Shown here piece after piece: positions 36,577 through 49,429 of a stretch of DNA of 64,000 bases (position 1 is the stretch's first letter; each line of letters starts with the position of its first letter). This DNA comes from Bryoerythrophyllum caledonicum (lineage: Eukaryota > Streptophyta > Bryopsida > Pottiales > Pottiaceae). The position numbers and the translations under genes were made by a program. The notes under the pieces are model-generated. The model saw only the letters and a program-made list of their open reading frames with translations, was not told the origin of the DNA and made no database searches. The DNA is taken from positions 7,629,845-7,693,844 of the forward strand of contig OZ020524.1 of assembly GCA_963971425.1 (NCBI GenBank), read 5' to 3'.

Positions 36577-37457
36577 TTGACCTTTGAATTCCCAAGAGTC
36601 CTCTTGAAGGATTATTGAAGGTTAGGGTAGGTTTCTACCGTGTCAATTTGTAACATTCCTCTTTGAAGTCTCTATTGTAGATGAAATTACTAAAAGCTTT
36701 GTAGGGGTACAATTTTTTTCTAAATCCGACAATGAGAACTTTATGGTGCTCGAAGTAGGTTCTTACGGAAGGCGGGCATGTTGGACATGGTACTATAGAG
36801 TTGAATAGTACTACCGTAGAACTTGAATAATACTATTATAGAGTTTAGTAGTGCAATTTTTTTAGGTAGGTAGTAGTGAAGGAAAAGTTCTTTGCAACCT
36901 TCATTGCTTTTACTAAAAAAATGCGTAGAAATAAATGATTTTAATTTTCTTCAAACCTTTTTTTTTTTCTTAATAGAAGACATGGTTTTTTAGTTCATTA
37001 TTTAGATTTCAAATTGAACAGTTATTTTCTTATTTGAAAATCAAATTGCTTTCCTAAGAAAATGGCTACTTCTATATCCTTAGTTATTGCAAGTCCATTT
37101 TTCTTATCCCAAACACGTCCACTATATGTGATTTTATGTGTGCAATGACCTACCACAAGGTACAACATAGATCCATAAAATTTACGAAATGTGTAGTAGA
37201 AAATATGCCATTATCCTTGCTAACCCTATCCACAAAGGGAAGAAAAAATCCACATTACATTTTTCATATGCATGTGTCTTATGATCTATGGGGTCAAATT
37301 TTACAAAACATTTTGAGTGTCTTCTTGTAGTAATCAACTTGAAGATCCTACTATTGAAAAATAGTAAGACGTTTAAATCAGTCGTGCAACGTCTCAACTC
37401 ATTGTGTTAGTTTTGGGTGGTTTTTGTGTAACAAGGTCTTGGGAATTTAGGGGTTAA
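36577..37457. mobile_element. TTAA element, group 3 left joined to group 2 right
   Basis: The left ~190 bp match the start of the 7603 element (CCCAAGAGTCC, TGTCAATTTGTAACATTC). The remainder matches group 2 in the orientation of 12838-13575 (TACTATAGAGTTGAATAGTA, ATGACCTACCACAAG). The right end is ATTTAGGGGTTAA; the left TTAA is worn to TTGA. Confidence 0.6.
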
Positions 37458-38331
37458 ACTATTATTTATTTTATTATTTTATTATATTATTTTATTATTT
37501 ATTTGATCTAGAACAAAAGAGGCAAGGCCCACCTAAGCTCAAAAAGAATTGTGCAATGTACACCTTAGTAGTTACATGACCTAGACATGCAGAAATAGAT
37601 ATTTGAAGCTGCTTACCCTGCATCACATTTTTGTGACTGGATTGTTGGCTAAAGCTCATTAGATTTTTGCACTTTTGAGTGCAAGGAAACCTCAGTCAAT
37701 ACGTATGATGGATCAGCCTTTGCCTCTTGAAGAAAATGTCGTGCATTACATTCAATTGCCACTCACAAAGTGGGTGCAGTTGCTGAGTGAGAGTGATGTT
37801 TTTGTTGCATCCATGTGAGAAGCACGCTAGGGACAGCCGTCCAAGAGGCCGGCACCATTGAAATCCTTTCACGCAACCTTGTTTGGATCACCACCGCCGC
37901 CGCCCTACTTTATTTCTTTGAGAAGTGGGTGGGGAAAATGACTTCGAACGATCCATGGTCGGTCCAATCCAAATTTTATGAATTTTCCCTATATCATTTT
38001 GTTGAGAATTATGGAGTTTAGAGTTTTGAGAAAGTCAAAACAGTAAAAAGTATGAGTGAGAAATAAAGTTCTACACTGTGTGAAAATAAGTTTTTTATCT
38101 AAATCTTTCAACAAGGGAATACAAGGTTTTAGAGTTCAACAAAACTGTTTTGATTTGTATGATTTTCATCTACTGATTGTGGTATAAATCATTCTCATCA
38201 TCATTGCGTAAACCACATTGTGTTATGCTGAGACTAAGTAATTGTGTGTAGCCCAACTTGCTGATTTTTGAGCATCATATGCTAACAGAATCATATCTGT
38301 TATTCAAGAAATTAGAAATCTTTCTAGTATA
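37458..38331. other. Unexplained spacer
   Basis: A TTTTATTATT-rich run lies at 37460-37505. A 68-residue ORF (37815-38021) has no recognised motif. No gene called. Confidence 0.45.
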
Positions 38332-39614
38332 ATGACCCCTAAGGTACCATGACAGTTTCACACTAAAAACACTTCAAATTTGTTGAATTCTAGTGCGATG
38401 TATATGGAAGGAAACAAAAACTTTTATTCCTAGATTTGGCCGTAGGATCTCAATTAAAACTTATTAAGTAACATACTTGTAAATTTTCATAATCTTTGAC
38501 CGTACGGATTGAAATATTATAGTGTTTGAAGTCAAGATAATGGTTATTTTCTTCCCTGCGTTGAGAGGATCAACAGACTTTGACTTCACTTGGTCTCAAA
38601 TTTTTGCACTACACAAGGTCTATATCCATAACCATTGTGTTAAGCATGATTTTAGTTCCTTATACACCAATTTTTAGAGGTAAAGGAAGGGTGTAGCATA
38701 TTCAGAACAATTGTGCAAGGAGTGGAGGTTCAAAAACTGGCAACTCACATTTTAATCTTTTGTGAACCTAATATGTTTTAGATTTGATTATCTAAATGGT
38801 CAACAAGAAGGTTTACACCACATACTGTTGTGGAAAAAATAAAAAGTAAATAATATGATCTCTAAGTACTATGTATAAAGAAAGAAATTTTTTTGGTAAA
38901 TTGCCCGACAATGTGTTACAATGTGTGAAAATGTTTGACTGGGTTAATATGCTTTTTTTCACTAGGTACAAGGATTTTTTTATATTCTATTCAAGGAAAT
39001 AATATTACTTGCTAGTATTGAAAATCTCACACATAATAGAGTGTCCTAGCAAAAGTTTTTGGAGGTGCCTGACGTGCGTAACGGATACTGAACAAAATAT
39101 GGACAAATGAAAGTCCAGAAATAGTGGTCGGCCGCCAGCCGAGAGCTGCCAAAGGGTCTTATCAATAATCTTCTGAAGTGCCTAACTCACTCATTGTCTA
39201 TCCAAATCGAGCATATGAGATGTTTTTTGGCATCTACGGAAAATGTGGATGTCAAAAAACACCTCATAAGCTTGATTTGGACAAAATTTGAGTAAGTTAT
39301 GACCGTTTGAAATTTTCATTTGAAGAGACGCATCGGCTGGCAGCCGATAAGAATTCAGAGTCTAATCGGTCCACAAATGGTGATTTTCTCCAAATTTTGT
39401 TGTATATCCGATGCGTGCTTTCCATGTTTGAAATTCAAAATCCTGTAACTTTTTCATTACATGTCAAATGTAGAAAAAAATTGTTCTCGCACTGAGGTTT
39501 TAGTAATGCCCATTTACATAGAAAAATGCAAAGAAGAATGTTAGAAATTGACACCAGAGGAACATGACCAAACTTAAAAATCTCTTTTTTTACACTTGGT
39601 CCATTAGGGGTTAA
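38332..39614. mobile_element. TTAA element, group 3 reverse, carrying a foldback insert
   Basis: The left end ATGACCCCTAAGGTACCATG is worn at the TTAA. The right end is TTGGTCCATTAGGGGTTAA (39611-39614). The interior runs parallel to 60169-61133 (GACTTCACTTGGT, GAAAATGTTTGACT). Taking out the 332-bp insert at 39080-39411 and one TSD copy leaves about 945 bp, the usual group-3 length. Confidence 0.75.
39075..39416. mobile_element. Foldback MITE with TGCGT duplication (332 bp)
   Basis: Element 39080-39411 lies between two TGCGT copies (39075-39079, 39412-39416). The uninterrupted site is seen in the related element near 60920. Ends pair: AACGGATACTGAACAAAAT with TCGGATATACAACAAAAT read backwards. 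Nested inside are a second pair (GGCCGCCAGCCGAGAG with CATCGGCTGGCAGCCGAT) and a central ~42-bp pair (GAGATGTTTTTTGGCATC with GATGTCAAAAAACACCTC). Most of the element would fold into one long stem. The superfamily is unknown. Confidence 0.75.
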
Positions 39615-39844
39615 TGGAAAATGAATTTTACCATTAGAATTTTAAAACAATGTATGCGTACAATGGTTTAACATGGTTTTGTGAATCTTGAATCTCCAAA
39701 AATTCAAGAAAATGTTATCTGAGTATTTAATTCTAATAGTTTTAATCATAGAAGAAAAGATTATAGATTTTATTTTTTTAAAATCTTTACACAACTACCT
39801 ACTTGTTGTTCAGGTTCGTACATAATTAATTTATAATGAAGGTT

Positions 39845-39960
39845 GTTCAAAAAAGTTTGGAAAATATAATGGATTTGTCTAAGGTGATATCCATGTAATG
39901 TGAAGGCCATACCCATGTAATATCCATGCAATACTCATATAACACCTAGGTGATACATGT
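39845..39960 (+). repeat. Dispersed repeat, copy 1
   Basis: It matches 50655-50770 in inverse orientation (CTTGGTGATATCCGTGTA versus CTAAGGTGATATCCATGTA), with internal ATACCCATG-type short repeats. Unknown family. Confidence 0.5.
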
Positions 39961-40487
39961 TGTAAACATTGGAAACACGACAAGAAGTGTCCAAACCCGA
40001 CTAGTGCGTACAATAGTAGAAGGATGATATCAATAATCAACAAATACACAAATGTTAATCACTGTTAAGAATCTTACATTTAATAGGAGTTTGTAGCATG
40101 AATTTTTTGTAGTTGCCCAACATGCTCACCCTTGACAATTTTTCCTTAAGATGGCATACATTTTCTATAGATTCGGAAAGAATGAAAGTTGTATTCCCAT
40201 GCAACCCTTGTCTTCTTGCATTTATGTACAAAAACTCAAGAATTAGAAATATAAATTGCAACCATGGGAATATGCCTAAGATTTGAAAAAGCCCACCTCA
40301 TGAGTTTTGGTCGAAGGGTTTAGTTTTTCAATGATGTATTTTTACTTATTTTGATTGGGTGGAGGAAGGTATCAATATATTTCTTTACAGATTAAGATAA
40401 CCACCATTGTAACCAAAACCCATAACCAATACCTATAAAATTGAATATTTTCAATCCACTTCCATCCCACTACCACCCATTCAGTTC

Positions 40488-40692
40488 CAAATGGAGGTTT
40501 GCTATTAGTCAAGACCCCTTACTTTGAGGGGTACCTATTGTAGCCACCAACTAAACATAGTAGCACACTTTGAAAAATTCATAACTAACTCATATATCAT
40601 ATGGAAAAAATGATATTACTTGAGTTGAAATTGTAATTCTATTGGCTATCACTGAAAAATAAATGTATCATTATTTGTTCTCTCCATATATG
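40488..40692 (+). repeat. Dispersed repeat, uninterrupted copy
   Basis: It matches 63774-64000 in inverse orientation: CCAAATGGAGGTTTG, ATTGGCTATCACTGAAAAAT, TTATTTGTTCTCTCCAT. This copy continues past the point where the retroelement begins at 63773 in the other. Confidence 0.75.
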
Positions 40693-41402
40693 CACATTGC
40701 TTCACTTGTTGGTTATGAGGGAGGTTACCTTACACCCTTTTCCTCGGGAGTTGACCACAGTGGGCTAAGAAGTTCTCTGATTTGATGAAGAGGAACACAT
40801 GATGAATGTAAATTCGGAAATTTTGCTGCACAGAGTACAATGATAGCAGGCTTGGAGCCAATCTAGAAGCACTGAAACATATCTGCACTGTGAAATGCTG
40901 TTTGCAGCTAGGCATAAATTTTCACATATGGGCAGCTCCCAAGTGCCCTGGTACCATGTTCTCTACACCAAGGGAACACCAGACCCTTCTCCTCCGTACT
41001 GGGGTGAATATGCTGCCTAAAAGCTCCCCTTGGTTCCCCATGGTGCACCACACAAAATCGCCTGATTCAATACCGGATTCACTTCCAAAACCAACTCGTG
41101 TTAAACTAAGAGCCTGGTTCCATGCAATCCCCGACCATCATATTTGACAAGGTTGGGTCATTCACATGCACACCAGACCCTCTAGATCCAACAGTTCAAG
41201 GTCCGGAGTTATAGAAGATGACAGACCTAGCCAACCCCCCTTGCAAGCCCGTCAGCCCAAAAAAATTCCCCAACATACTATTTTATCCAGACCGTACACT
41301 TTATTTCCTTTTCTTACTCCACTTATTTTTATTTCTTGGGTGGTGCCACCATGGAAGCTACCTTAAATCTTAGGTCCCTGAATTTTGTGACGGGAAGCTG
41401 CT

Positions 41403-41458
41403 CTACATTTCACGGGTTAGGGATTGCATGGAAACTTGCCCTAACCCGTGAAATGTAG
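41403..41458. repeat. Perfect 20-bp hairpin
   Basis: CTACATTTCACGGGTTAGGG at 41403-41422 and its exact reverse complement at 41439-41458, with a 16-nt loop. It could be the remnant of a foldback MITE; a lone CTACATTTCATGAG occurs near 42521. Confidence 0.85.
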
Positions 41459-42603
41459 CATGTCTTTTACATGACTTGTGCATTAACCTATGAATTTATG
41501 AGTGATGTGATGATGGGCTACATTTCCTCCCTGGAATCTAGGAAGGGTATAGAAGGGAGTGGTATTGGGTTGCCGGTTGGTTTTGGGTTGTCTTATCTTA
41601 TGTCACTGATTCCATAGCATATCATTCACCTTCAATCTGCTTCCATAACATTAATTACGACTTGATCATGCGTATGAAGGAGCAACATTTTAGAAAAGGG
41701 AGGAGAAAGATAAGGACCTATCAATAACCATAAATTGCGGACTTCATCAAATCACTCCTTCTTTCAATACCCAATCTTAGTCAAAAAGATGGTTTACTTT
41801 GGAAATAGAATCATGGAAACAACTCATTGACAATTATGCTCCACATTTTCCACCATCACAAAAGGAGAAGGTTACCCACCTAAGAGTATCTGGAACTTTT
41901 TTTGCATAGGAAACAAAGGTGGCAACTTGCCTTCATCAAAGATAAGAATTTTCTTTAAAGTCCTTTCTAAAGAGGAAAGAAAAGAAAAAGGTATGGTGAG
42001 TTTTAAATTCAAAAAGAGAGTGAGCATAAGGAATTTCATGCTTTCTTTTTCTGCACCAATGAAATGCATTTGTAGTATCGGCAATCAATGGTTTTGGGCC
42101 ATGTTCTATGCAAGCTACAACTCCCCATAGTACATTCGGCTGCCTTTACAAAAGTCTTGTATGTTTTGTGTGCTAAATATAAAGGCGGCTATATTGAACG
42201 ACTGTTATAATATGAAGAGTGGGTAATGAGTGTTACAACTGAAGTGTTGTTGATGTAAAGAAAGAAAATTTGTTCTGACCTAAGTTGCATGTTATATTGA
42301 AACTGATGTTATATCATATGCTTGTATAAAGGGAGCTGACTGTACCACATGTTCTAAAAGGATTAATAGGTAGTTTCCCCACATCTTTCCTAAGTCAATC
42401 ACCTTCTCCATGTGGTCCCTATTACTAACATAAGACCATAAAATAGGAGGTGACATGCAAGGTAACCCCTATCACTTTTAGAAGAACTCTAAAATAATGC
42501 ATCTATTTTTGTGGGGCCCAACGCTACATTTCATGAGTCAATGGTGGTGCTATGAGGAATTGGAAGGACCACCACAACGTTGTAGCAGTCCAAATATGGG
42601 GCT

Positions 42604-43419
42604 TTAACCCTTTAGCGCCCAGGAAGCCCGGAATGGGACTCCGGAGGTGCTCAAACTCAATTTGCATGAAATCCATGAGGAATTAGGCTTTGAGATACGA
42701 GGTTCAGATTTGCGCACTCGTTACACGAACACTCTCCAACAATCAGATCATGATTTGGATTTATAGAACCTTGGAAAAGCTAGGAATACAACACAAAATA
42801 CACCAAATACATTCAAATACAGTGAATACAGTGAATACTATGCCACATACTATGTTGTATTTCACACACATGCACATTGCTTTTGGTCTTAAATTTTGAT
42901 TGAACTTGGTCTTTAAGACATTCTTCATTGTTTTGTGATTGTTGATCTCTCTTCTCACATACGAAACTTCCGTTTTGATTCGTATAAGGTTGGAACACTT
43001 TTGTATACAACCAAGTAGAAAAAATTTAAAAAATCACCAATAACTGGGTATAAATATTTTCTTCACATATGATATGTCAATGCAAAGCTATCAACCTAGT
43101 GCACATGTGAACCGCTCTAATTCAAAGTAAAAGAAATCTTGCAAAAATCTATTGATGGTTGAAGTAGTACACCCTCCAAATTCCACAGTTTTCACTACCA
43201 ATATACGGTAACTTTAAACACTATAATCTATTCCATCAACGGCTGGATGTTGTGCAAAATTTCCCCAAAGTTGAGATCATGGGTTAAGTTCAATTTTGTA
43301 AGGTTAGATATTAATATTAGTCATTGTATTTCCATCAATTCCGGTTCAAAGAAAAAAATCAGCAGAATTCTTCGTTTCTCCAGGAGCATCCTTGGGCGCT
43401 AAAGGCGCTAAAGGGTTAA
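42604..43419. mobile_element. TTAA element, group 1, best preserved copy (816 bp)
   Basis: It starts TTAACCCTTTAGCGCCCAGG; the right end read backwards is TTAACCCTTTAGCGCC, followed by a second TTTAGCGCC, so the tip motif is duplicated on the right. TTAA flanks both sides. The interior is shared with 1961-3403 and 4327-5134. Non-coding. Confidence 0.9.
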
Positions 43420-43987
43420 GACACTTATGAAAAGATGGTACGAGACGACCAATGAGAATATCAAACTATGATCAAATGTGATATAGTTACCGTTATTCGG
43501 CATACTCAATGGTCATCTTACACCAACTTTCTAGTGCTGAGAATGGCATATCCGAAACATCCCATGTTTCACTTACATATACAAATATTGGACTATTGAC
43601 ATGCAATAGTTTGATAACAAATTTACTTGGGTGCACACCTAACTTTGAGTCTACACTAAACATGCAATTAGTTAGCATGTGAATCAAATCATTCAATCAA
43701 CCCAAGATAGAACCTAGTTGATGCTGCATGAGGGGAAGCAGTACATACGTGGAGAATGGAGGAAGAAATTGCAACTTGCTGGGCCATACATATCTCCTGT
43801 GATTCCATGTCTTGCAACATGGATTCTACAATCTGAAATTCAATACCACTCATGCTTTATGCAAAAGCCTATGACCTGGAAACTTGGAACATTCAGACAC
43901 CGCAAATACACGCCACAAGGTTGGAAGTTGGGAGTAGTAACAGATTTTCAAACCTAGTGGGTTCCACCTAGGAGTGGATGAGCCTGA
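43420..43987. other. Unexplained spacer
   Basis: Short ORFs on both strands, none recognised. Confidence 0.45.
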
Positions 43988-44937
43988 TTAACCCCTAAGG
44001 GACCAAGTGTCAAAAATGGGCCTTTTGAAAGTTTGGTCAGGTTCCTATGGTGTCAGTTTCCAACATTCTTCTTTGAAATTTTCACTATAGAAAGACATTA
44101 CCAAGACCTTAATAAGAATATAATTTTTTCCTAAATTGGACATTTGATGAAAAGGTTACAGGGTTTTGAATTTTAAATGGGGAGGGCGGGCACCTTGGGC
44201 ACATCCAAAAACATTTGATAGGACATCTATTGAATGTGAGATTTTTAGTACTCGCAAGTAATATTATTTCCCTTCATATTGTCAAAAAAAAATTCTTGTC
44301 TTTAGTGGAAAATAGCATACCAACCCAAGTCAAACATTTTCACACATTGTCACTCATTGTCGGGCAAGGTACCAAAAAAACTTCTTCTTTTCCACATAAA
44401 ACCTAGGTATCTTTATATTTTTCACTTTTTATTTTTACAACAATATGTAATGTAAACCTTCTTATTAACCATTCGGATTATCGATCAAAAACATATTAAG
44501 TTCAAAAGAAATTAAAATGTGAATTAACAAATTTCGAGCCTCCACTCCTTGCACACTTGTTTTGAATATGCTACACCCCGTCTCTACCTCTAAAAATTGG
44601 TGTGTAAGGAGCTAACATCATGCTTAACAAGATGGTAATGGATTTAGACCTTGTGTAGTGAAATTTTTTGACACCAAGTGAAGTCAAAGTCTGCTGATCC
44701 ACTAAACGCAGGGAAGAAAATGAACCATTTGCTTGACTTCAAACACTATAATCTTTCAATCTGTGCGGTCAAAGTTTATGAAATTTTGTACATGTATTAC
44801 TTAATAAGCCTTTATTGAGATCCTACGGTCAGAACTAAAAATAGAAGTTTTTGTTTCCTTCTTTATTCATTGCACTAGAATCCAACAAATTTGAAGTGTT
44901 TTTGGTGTAAAACTGTCACGGTACCTTGTTGGGGTAA
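43988..44937. mobile_element. TTAA element, group 3 (about 950 bp)
   Basis: It starts TTAACCCCTAAGGGACCAAG and ends CGGTACCTTGTTGGGGTAAA, the right TTAA worn. It runs parallel to 47905-48817 and inverted to 60169-61133. Non-coding. Confidence 0.75.
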
Positions 44938-45570
44938 AATGTCATATGAGAAGCCAATTTCTGGCCCCTTGGACGTTTCAGGATTAAAGTGGAAAAGGGA
45001 TCCTTCCTTCCCTTTAAAAGTAACCAACAGGAATTTTTGACTTCATTTGGTGTCAAATTTTACACCAAACTTGATCTAAATTTAAAATCATTATTGTGTA
45101 CCTAATGCTAGTTCTTTACACATCAATTTTTAGAGGTAGAAAAATAGTGTATTTTTTAATTTGAAAATAAATAAATAATTGCTTTCTTGAATGTGCTAGA
45201 AGGAATGGAGTGTTTGAACTTTTTCAATACCCAATTAATTTTTTGTCATAATATGACAACCATATGGGTCATAGTATTGGTTTAGTGGGATATCATTTTT
45301 TTTCATATTGTACCTCTAGGAAAAAGTTATATTATTTTAAGTGGTGGCTCCAAAAGATCTTATACAAGCTCGTATTAACATTGAGATATTTCATATTATT
45401 AGATAATGTTACTTTCTATGATATTGTCAAATTTGTTTATTGTCAAATTTGTTTTGTCTTTAGTGCAATAAAGCATTTCAACCCAAGTCAAACATTTTCA
45501 CGTGACATTGTCATGCAAGGTACCCAAAAAAGCTTCTTCTTCACATGAAAATTAGAGATCTTAACTAACT
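44938..45570. mobile_element. Group 3 TTAA-element fragments
   Basis: Fragments of group 3 appear in both orientations: TTTGGTGTCAAATTTTACAC near 45038, and CCAAGTCAAACATTTTCAC near 45482. No ends visible. Confidence 0.5.
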
Positions 45571-45589
45571 TCAATTGTAGGATCATTAG

Positions 45590-46900
45590 TTTACTACTAC
45601 AAAAAGACACTCAAACTTTTTTGTGAAAGTTTGACGGCGTGAATTAAAAGATACATGAATTTTGAAGTGTGCATTAATTTTTTTCTTCCTTGCGCAGACA
45701 AAGTCATTGTACTTTGACTCAAAATAATGGCATATTTTCCACTACACATTGCAAAAAATTAATAATGAAACTATGTTTTACTATGTTAGGTCATTGCATG
45801 CTAAAATCACAAGTAATCAAGGGTTTATGATGAGAAAATAGGCCTTGCAATGACTAGGGGTATCAAATGCAACTTATGTTATTTTTTTACTCAAATAAAT
45901 TATAGTTGGACCTAAAATCCAAAGGATAAATGAAACATCATGCCTTATTCTCTCGGGGAAAAAATAAAATTATGAATCTAAAGAAGTATATTCAAAATGT
46001 ACTTACTTACAAATTGAAGGGATTTCTAAGAATTTATTTAATTCTCAAAATAATTTTTTCTATCATTTCCATTTCATGAGAAAGAAGCCCACATTGGACA
46101 AATGTGAGAACTTTATTTTTACTATGTATAAAAAATCATGTTACCAATACATGTAGCTCTATTAGGCAATTTGAGTTTTTTCCCATCTTTGATTCCATTT
46201 TTTGATTAAAATTTACTAAAAATATCCAAATGAAAAATGCAAACAATCAAGGACAATTTTAAATGGTAAGTACCACTGGCAAATTGAAAATTAGGAAGAC
46301 TAGGATTAGGAAGGAAGTAGTATTCTCCCCCCTTATTTTCCATCTCGACATGAGATTCCTCTTTTGAGCCATTTTTCTTAGTATAAGAATAAAAACGGTT
46401 GGAGGAGTCCAACCACGAGTTGGTGATTGCTTTTTGAAGTGATAAATCAATTGTCCTCCTCTCTTCCCTCCTTTCTAGTTAAGTAAAATCAATGAGGAGT
46501 GCTAGGAACTTCTTTCATGGTTGCCCGCCTAAAAAATTGCACTATTCACTTCTAGAGTAGTACTACAAAGCTATACAATACCCCACTAAGAAGTCTAGCT
46601 TTTAATGTTTGAAGTGCCATAACCTTTTCCCAATAAATTCAACAAATAAAATCAAAATATTGCTTCGAAGCTATAATTTAAAATTTCTATGCCCAATGAA
46701 ATTGTCAAAAACAAATATTCAAAACTAGATTTTTAGGAAACTTTTCAAATCTCATTTGTCCCCAAAATGACCACCAATCTCTTAGAAGTTAAGATTCTAC
46801 GGTTCGAATTGGAAATGAAAGTTTTTGTTTTCCTTCTCCGCTCTATACACTAGAATCAACAACTTGAAATATTTTTGGTGTGAAATAGTCTAGGAATTTT
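45590..46900. mobile_element. Worn group 2 TTAA-element copy
   Basis: Contains group 2 blocks: TTTGACTCAAAATAATG, TAGGTCATTGCATG, GCACTATTCACTTCTAGAGTA and TTTTAATGTTTGAAGTGCC. Ends not clear; a GTAAGTTAA edge at about 46899 may be one. Non-coding. Confidence 0.5.
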
Positions 46901-47904
46901 GTAAGTTAATTTTTTTTCCATGCAATGTAAAAATTTATTATGTTGTGGTGCACTCGGATCCTAATAAAGACTATGTGTAGCAATCAATATACATACGTTG
47001 AATTGGCATAGAAAAAGTTAGAACATTTACAATTACAACTGACTACATTTTTTGCAGCAATGTTGGGGGAAAACCGACAATTTTGATTTATGACTAGAAG
47101 TTCAATCAACATCAACTAAGGGCGTATACGATCTAGAGCACCATATGACTAGGAGTTCAATCAACATCAACGAACGGCGCATACGATCTAGAGCACCATT
47201 TGGCAAGGACTCATTGACTATGACAAAGATTTGATTTATGACTGGGTGTTCAACCAACATTGATGAAGGGCATAAGATCTAGAGCACCATTTGGCAAGGG
47301 CTCATTAACTATGACAGAGTGGCTTGGGGCAGAGTTGTGACAGTCAACAAGGATCATTGCAAGATTGAAGCCTTTACCATTTTCGACGCCAATCGGGTAG
47401 ATTTGAGGCTCTATTTAGTAGACAAGGAGACCAAGTGCCTTGGGTTAGAAGTCTTCATTAGTGGCTTGGTCTTGTATGTTAGGTGGCCGCTTTGGAGGCA
47501 TTTGTCCCTTCTGTGTTGTTCTTTTTTTGCAATCAAATCTCGGTTTAAGAACACATTTATCTTGATTTCATCTATTCTAAATAAAAATAAAGTGATCTAA
47601 CAAGATCCTTGCAATTCCAATTGAGGGTGCTTAAGAAAGGATAGTGGCCACTTCATCTTGAATTGATTTCCTAGACCAGATTTACAAAGACCTCTTTATT
47701 TCATATAGAGGGATATCACAGGAGGGTGGGCCAGGATAGGCCTTATTTTTTGGCTTTTTAAATTTCGAGGGTTCAAAAGATTTTTTAGGAATTGGTTTAT
47801 TCTCAGAGACCGCACCTTGGGCTAAGTAGGGCCCCCCTCCAACATAAAAATAGGGATCCAAGTTTTGTCCACATCCCCCTTCCCTTACCATCCGTCGATA
47901 TGGT
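46901..47904. repeat. Spacer with tandem duplications at 47086-47320
   Basis: The block TTCAATCAACATCAAC...GATCTAGAGCACCATTTGGC occurs three times (near 47103, 47157 and 47250, the third diverged) with ATTTATGACT repeats, evidence of stepwise local duplication. A 93-residue ORF (47319-47600) is not recognised. Confidence 0.6.
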
Positions 47905-48329
47905 TTAACCCCTAAAGGACCAAGTGTAAAAAAATGGGCTTTTAAAAGTTTGGTTAGGTTCCCATGGTGTCAATTTCTAACATTCCACTTTGAAATTATC
48001 ACTGTAGAAGGACATTACTTAGACCTCAGTGGGAGAATTTATTTTTTCCTAAATTTGACATGTAATGAAAAAGTTATAGGGCTTTGAATTTCAAATGGAG
48101 AGAGCTGGCACTTCACTTCAGGCACCTCCAAAAACTTTTGCTAGGACACTTTATAGAATGTGAGATTTCTAGTACTACCAAATAATAAATTTTCCCTTCA
48201 TAGTGTCAATTTTTTTTGTCTTTAGCGAAAAATAGCATATTAACCTAAATCAAACATTTTCACACATTGTCACACATTGTTGGGCAAGGTATCAAAAAGA
48301 CTTCTTCTTTTCCACATAAAACTTAGAGA

Positions 48330-48386
<57 letters not shown>

Positions 48387-48817
48387 TCCACAACAATATG
48401 TAGTGTTAATATTCTTATTGGCCATTCGGATTATCAATCTAAAACATATAGTAATTTCACAAAAATGCAAATTGGCAATTTTTGAACCTCCACTCCTTGC
48501 ATAGTTCTTTTGAATATACTACACCCCCACGATAAGTAGATCAACAAACTTTGAGTTCACTTGGTGTCAATAATTTACACTACATAAGGTCTAAATCCAT
48601 TACCGTTGTGTTAAGCATGATGTTAGTTCCTTACACACCAAAGTTTAGAGGTAGAGAAATTTGGTGAGTATGTTATATAATAAGCGGTATTTGAGATCCT
48701 ATGGTCAAAACTAGAAATCAAAGTTTCTGTTTCCTTCTTTGTTCATTGCACTATGCACTAGAATCCAACAATTTTGAAGTTTTTGGTGTGAAACCGTCAT
48801 GGTACCTTCGGGGTTGA
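47905..48817. mobile_element. TTAA element, group 3 (about 913 bp)
   Basis: It starts TTAACCCCTAAAGGACCAAG and ends TCATGGTACCTTCGGGGTTGA, the right TTAA worn. The interior is parallel to 43988-44937 and holds a (TA)n expansion at 48332-48387. Non-coding. Confidence 0.8.
48332..48387. repeat. (TA)n microsatellite
   Basis: A nearly pure TA run inside the group-3 element. The YIYIYI ORFs it gives on both strands are not genes. Confidence 0.95.
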
Positions 48818-49131
48818 AGAGATCCGACTTGCATCGAATTGGGACTTTTAGAAGAGGAGAAGCACCACGGCCTTGGTGCAGTGGTTTGGGTCATGGCACA
48901 CCGGTGAGGTGGTTGTGAGTTCAAGTCCTATTGCTGGCGTGGTGCCTACTACCATAGTCCACCCAATTATTGTGGGGGGTCCCAGGCCTCGTTGTATGGG
49001 GACCCACAAAGCCCTTGGGGGAGATGACATGTCGGTTGTCTCTAAGGCAATTAGTGTAGGGAAGCACTTAGTGTAGAAAAGTGTTTATCCTTGAGAGGGG
49101 GGAGTAGTTCTATTACATTAGCCTATGTTAT

Positions 49132-49425
49132 GTGGCCATGCCCAGGGCGAATTTACCCCCTCGTTGGTACTTACCCGAGGGGGCCGCGAGGTGGTGGGGC
49201 CAAACATGGCCCCTATTTTTTTGGATGGGGCCCTATTTATAGCAAGGGAGGGACCTCTAAGATAAACAATGGCCAGTGGCCCCAAATTTGTCCAACAAAA
49301 ATCCAAAAAAGCCTCTAGACCCCTCAAAATAAGAGGGCGAGAAAAATGACCACATGCAATGATGACGGGGCCCACCTCGGGTAAGTACCAATGAGGGGGT
49401 CAATTTGCCAAAGGACCGTGGCCAT
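49132..49425. mobile_element. MITE with 8-bp duplication GTGGCCAT
   Basis: Element 49140-49417 (278 bp) lies between GTGGCCAT copies (49132-49139, 49418-49425). The subterminal inverted pair TTTACCCCCTCGTTGGTACT / TTGACCCCCTCATTGGTACT continues to about 35 bp. An 8-bp (or 9 with one mismatch) duplication suits a hAT- or Mutator-type MITE. Confidence 0.8.
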
Positions 49426-49429
49426 ATGC

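Larger units (their letters stand above)
39615..42603. other. Unexplained AT-rich DNA with dispersed repeats
   Basis: Apart from the repeats listed separately (39845-39960, 40488-40692, 41403-41458), I see no gene. ORFs of 60-85 residues on both strands show no recognised domain. Confidence 0.45.

Noticed and set aside
37815-38021. 68-residue ORF with a hydrophobic middle
   Set aside because: Too short, no motif, and no neighbouring signals for transcription.
48270-48504. YIYIYI ORFs on both strands
   Set aside because: Created by the (TA)n run.
48866-48940. Functional tRNA gene
   Set aside because: A- and B-box-like text is present, but no acceptor stem or full cloverleaf is evident, and an unrelated SINE body follows.
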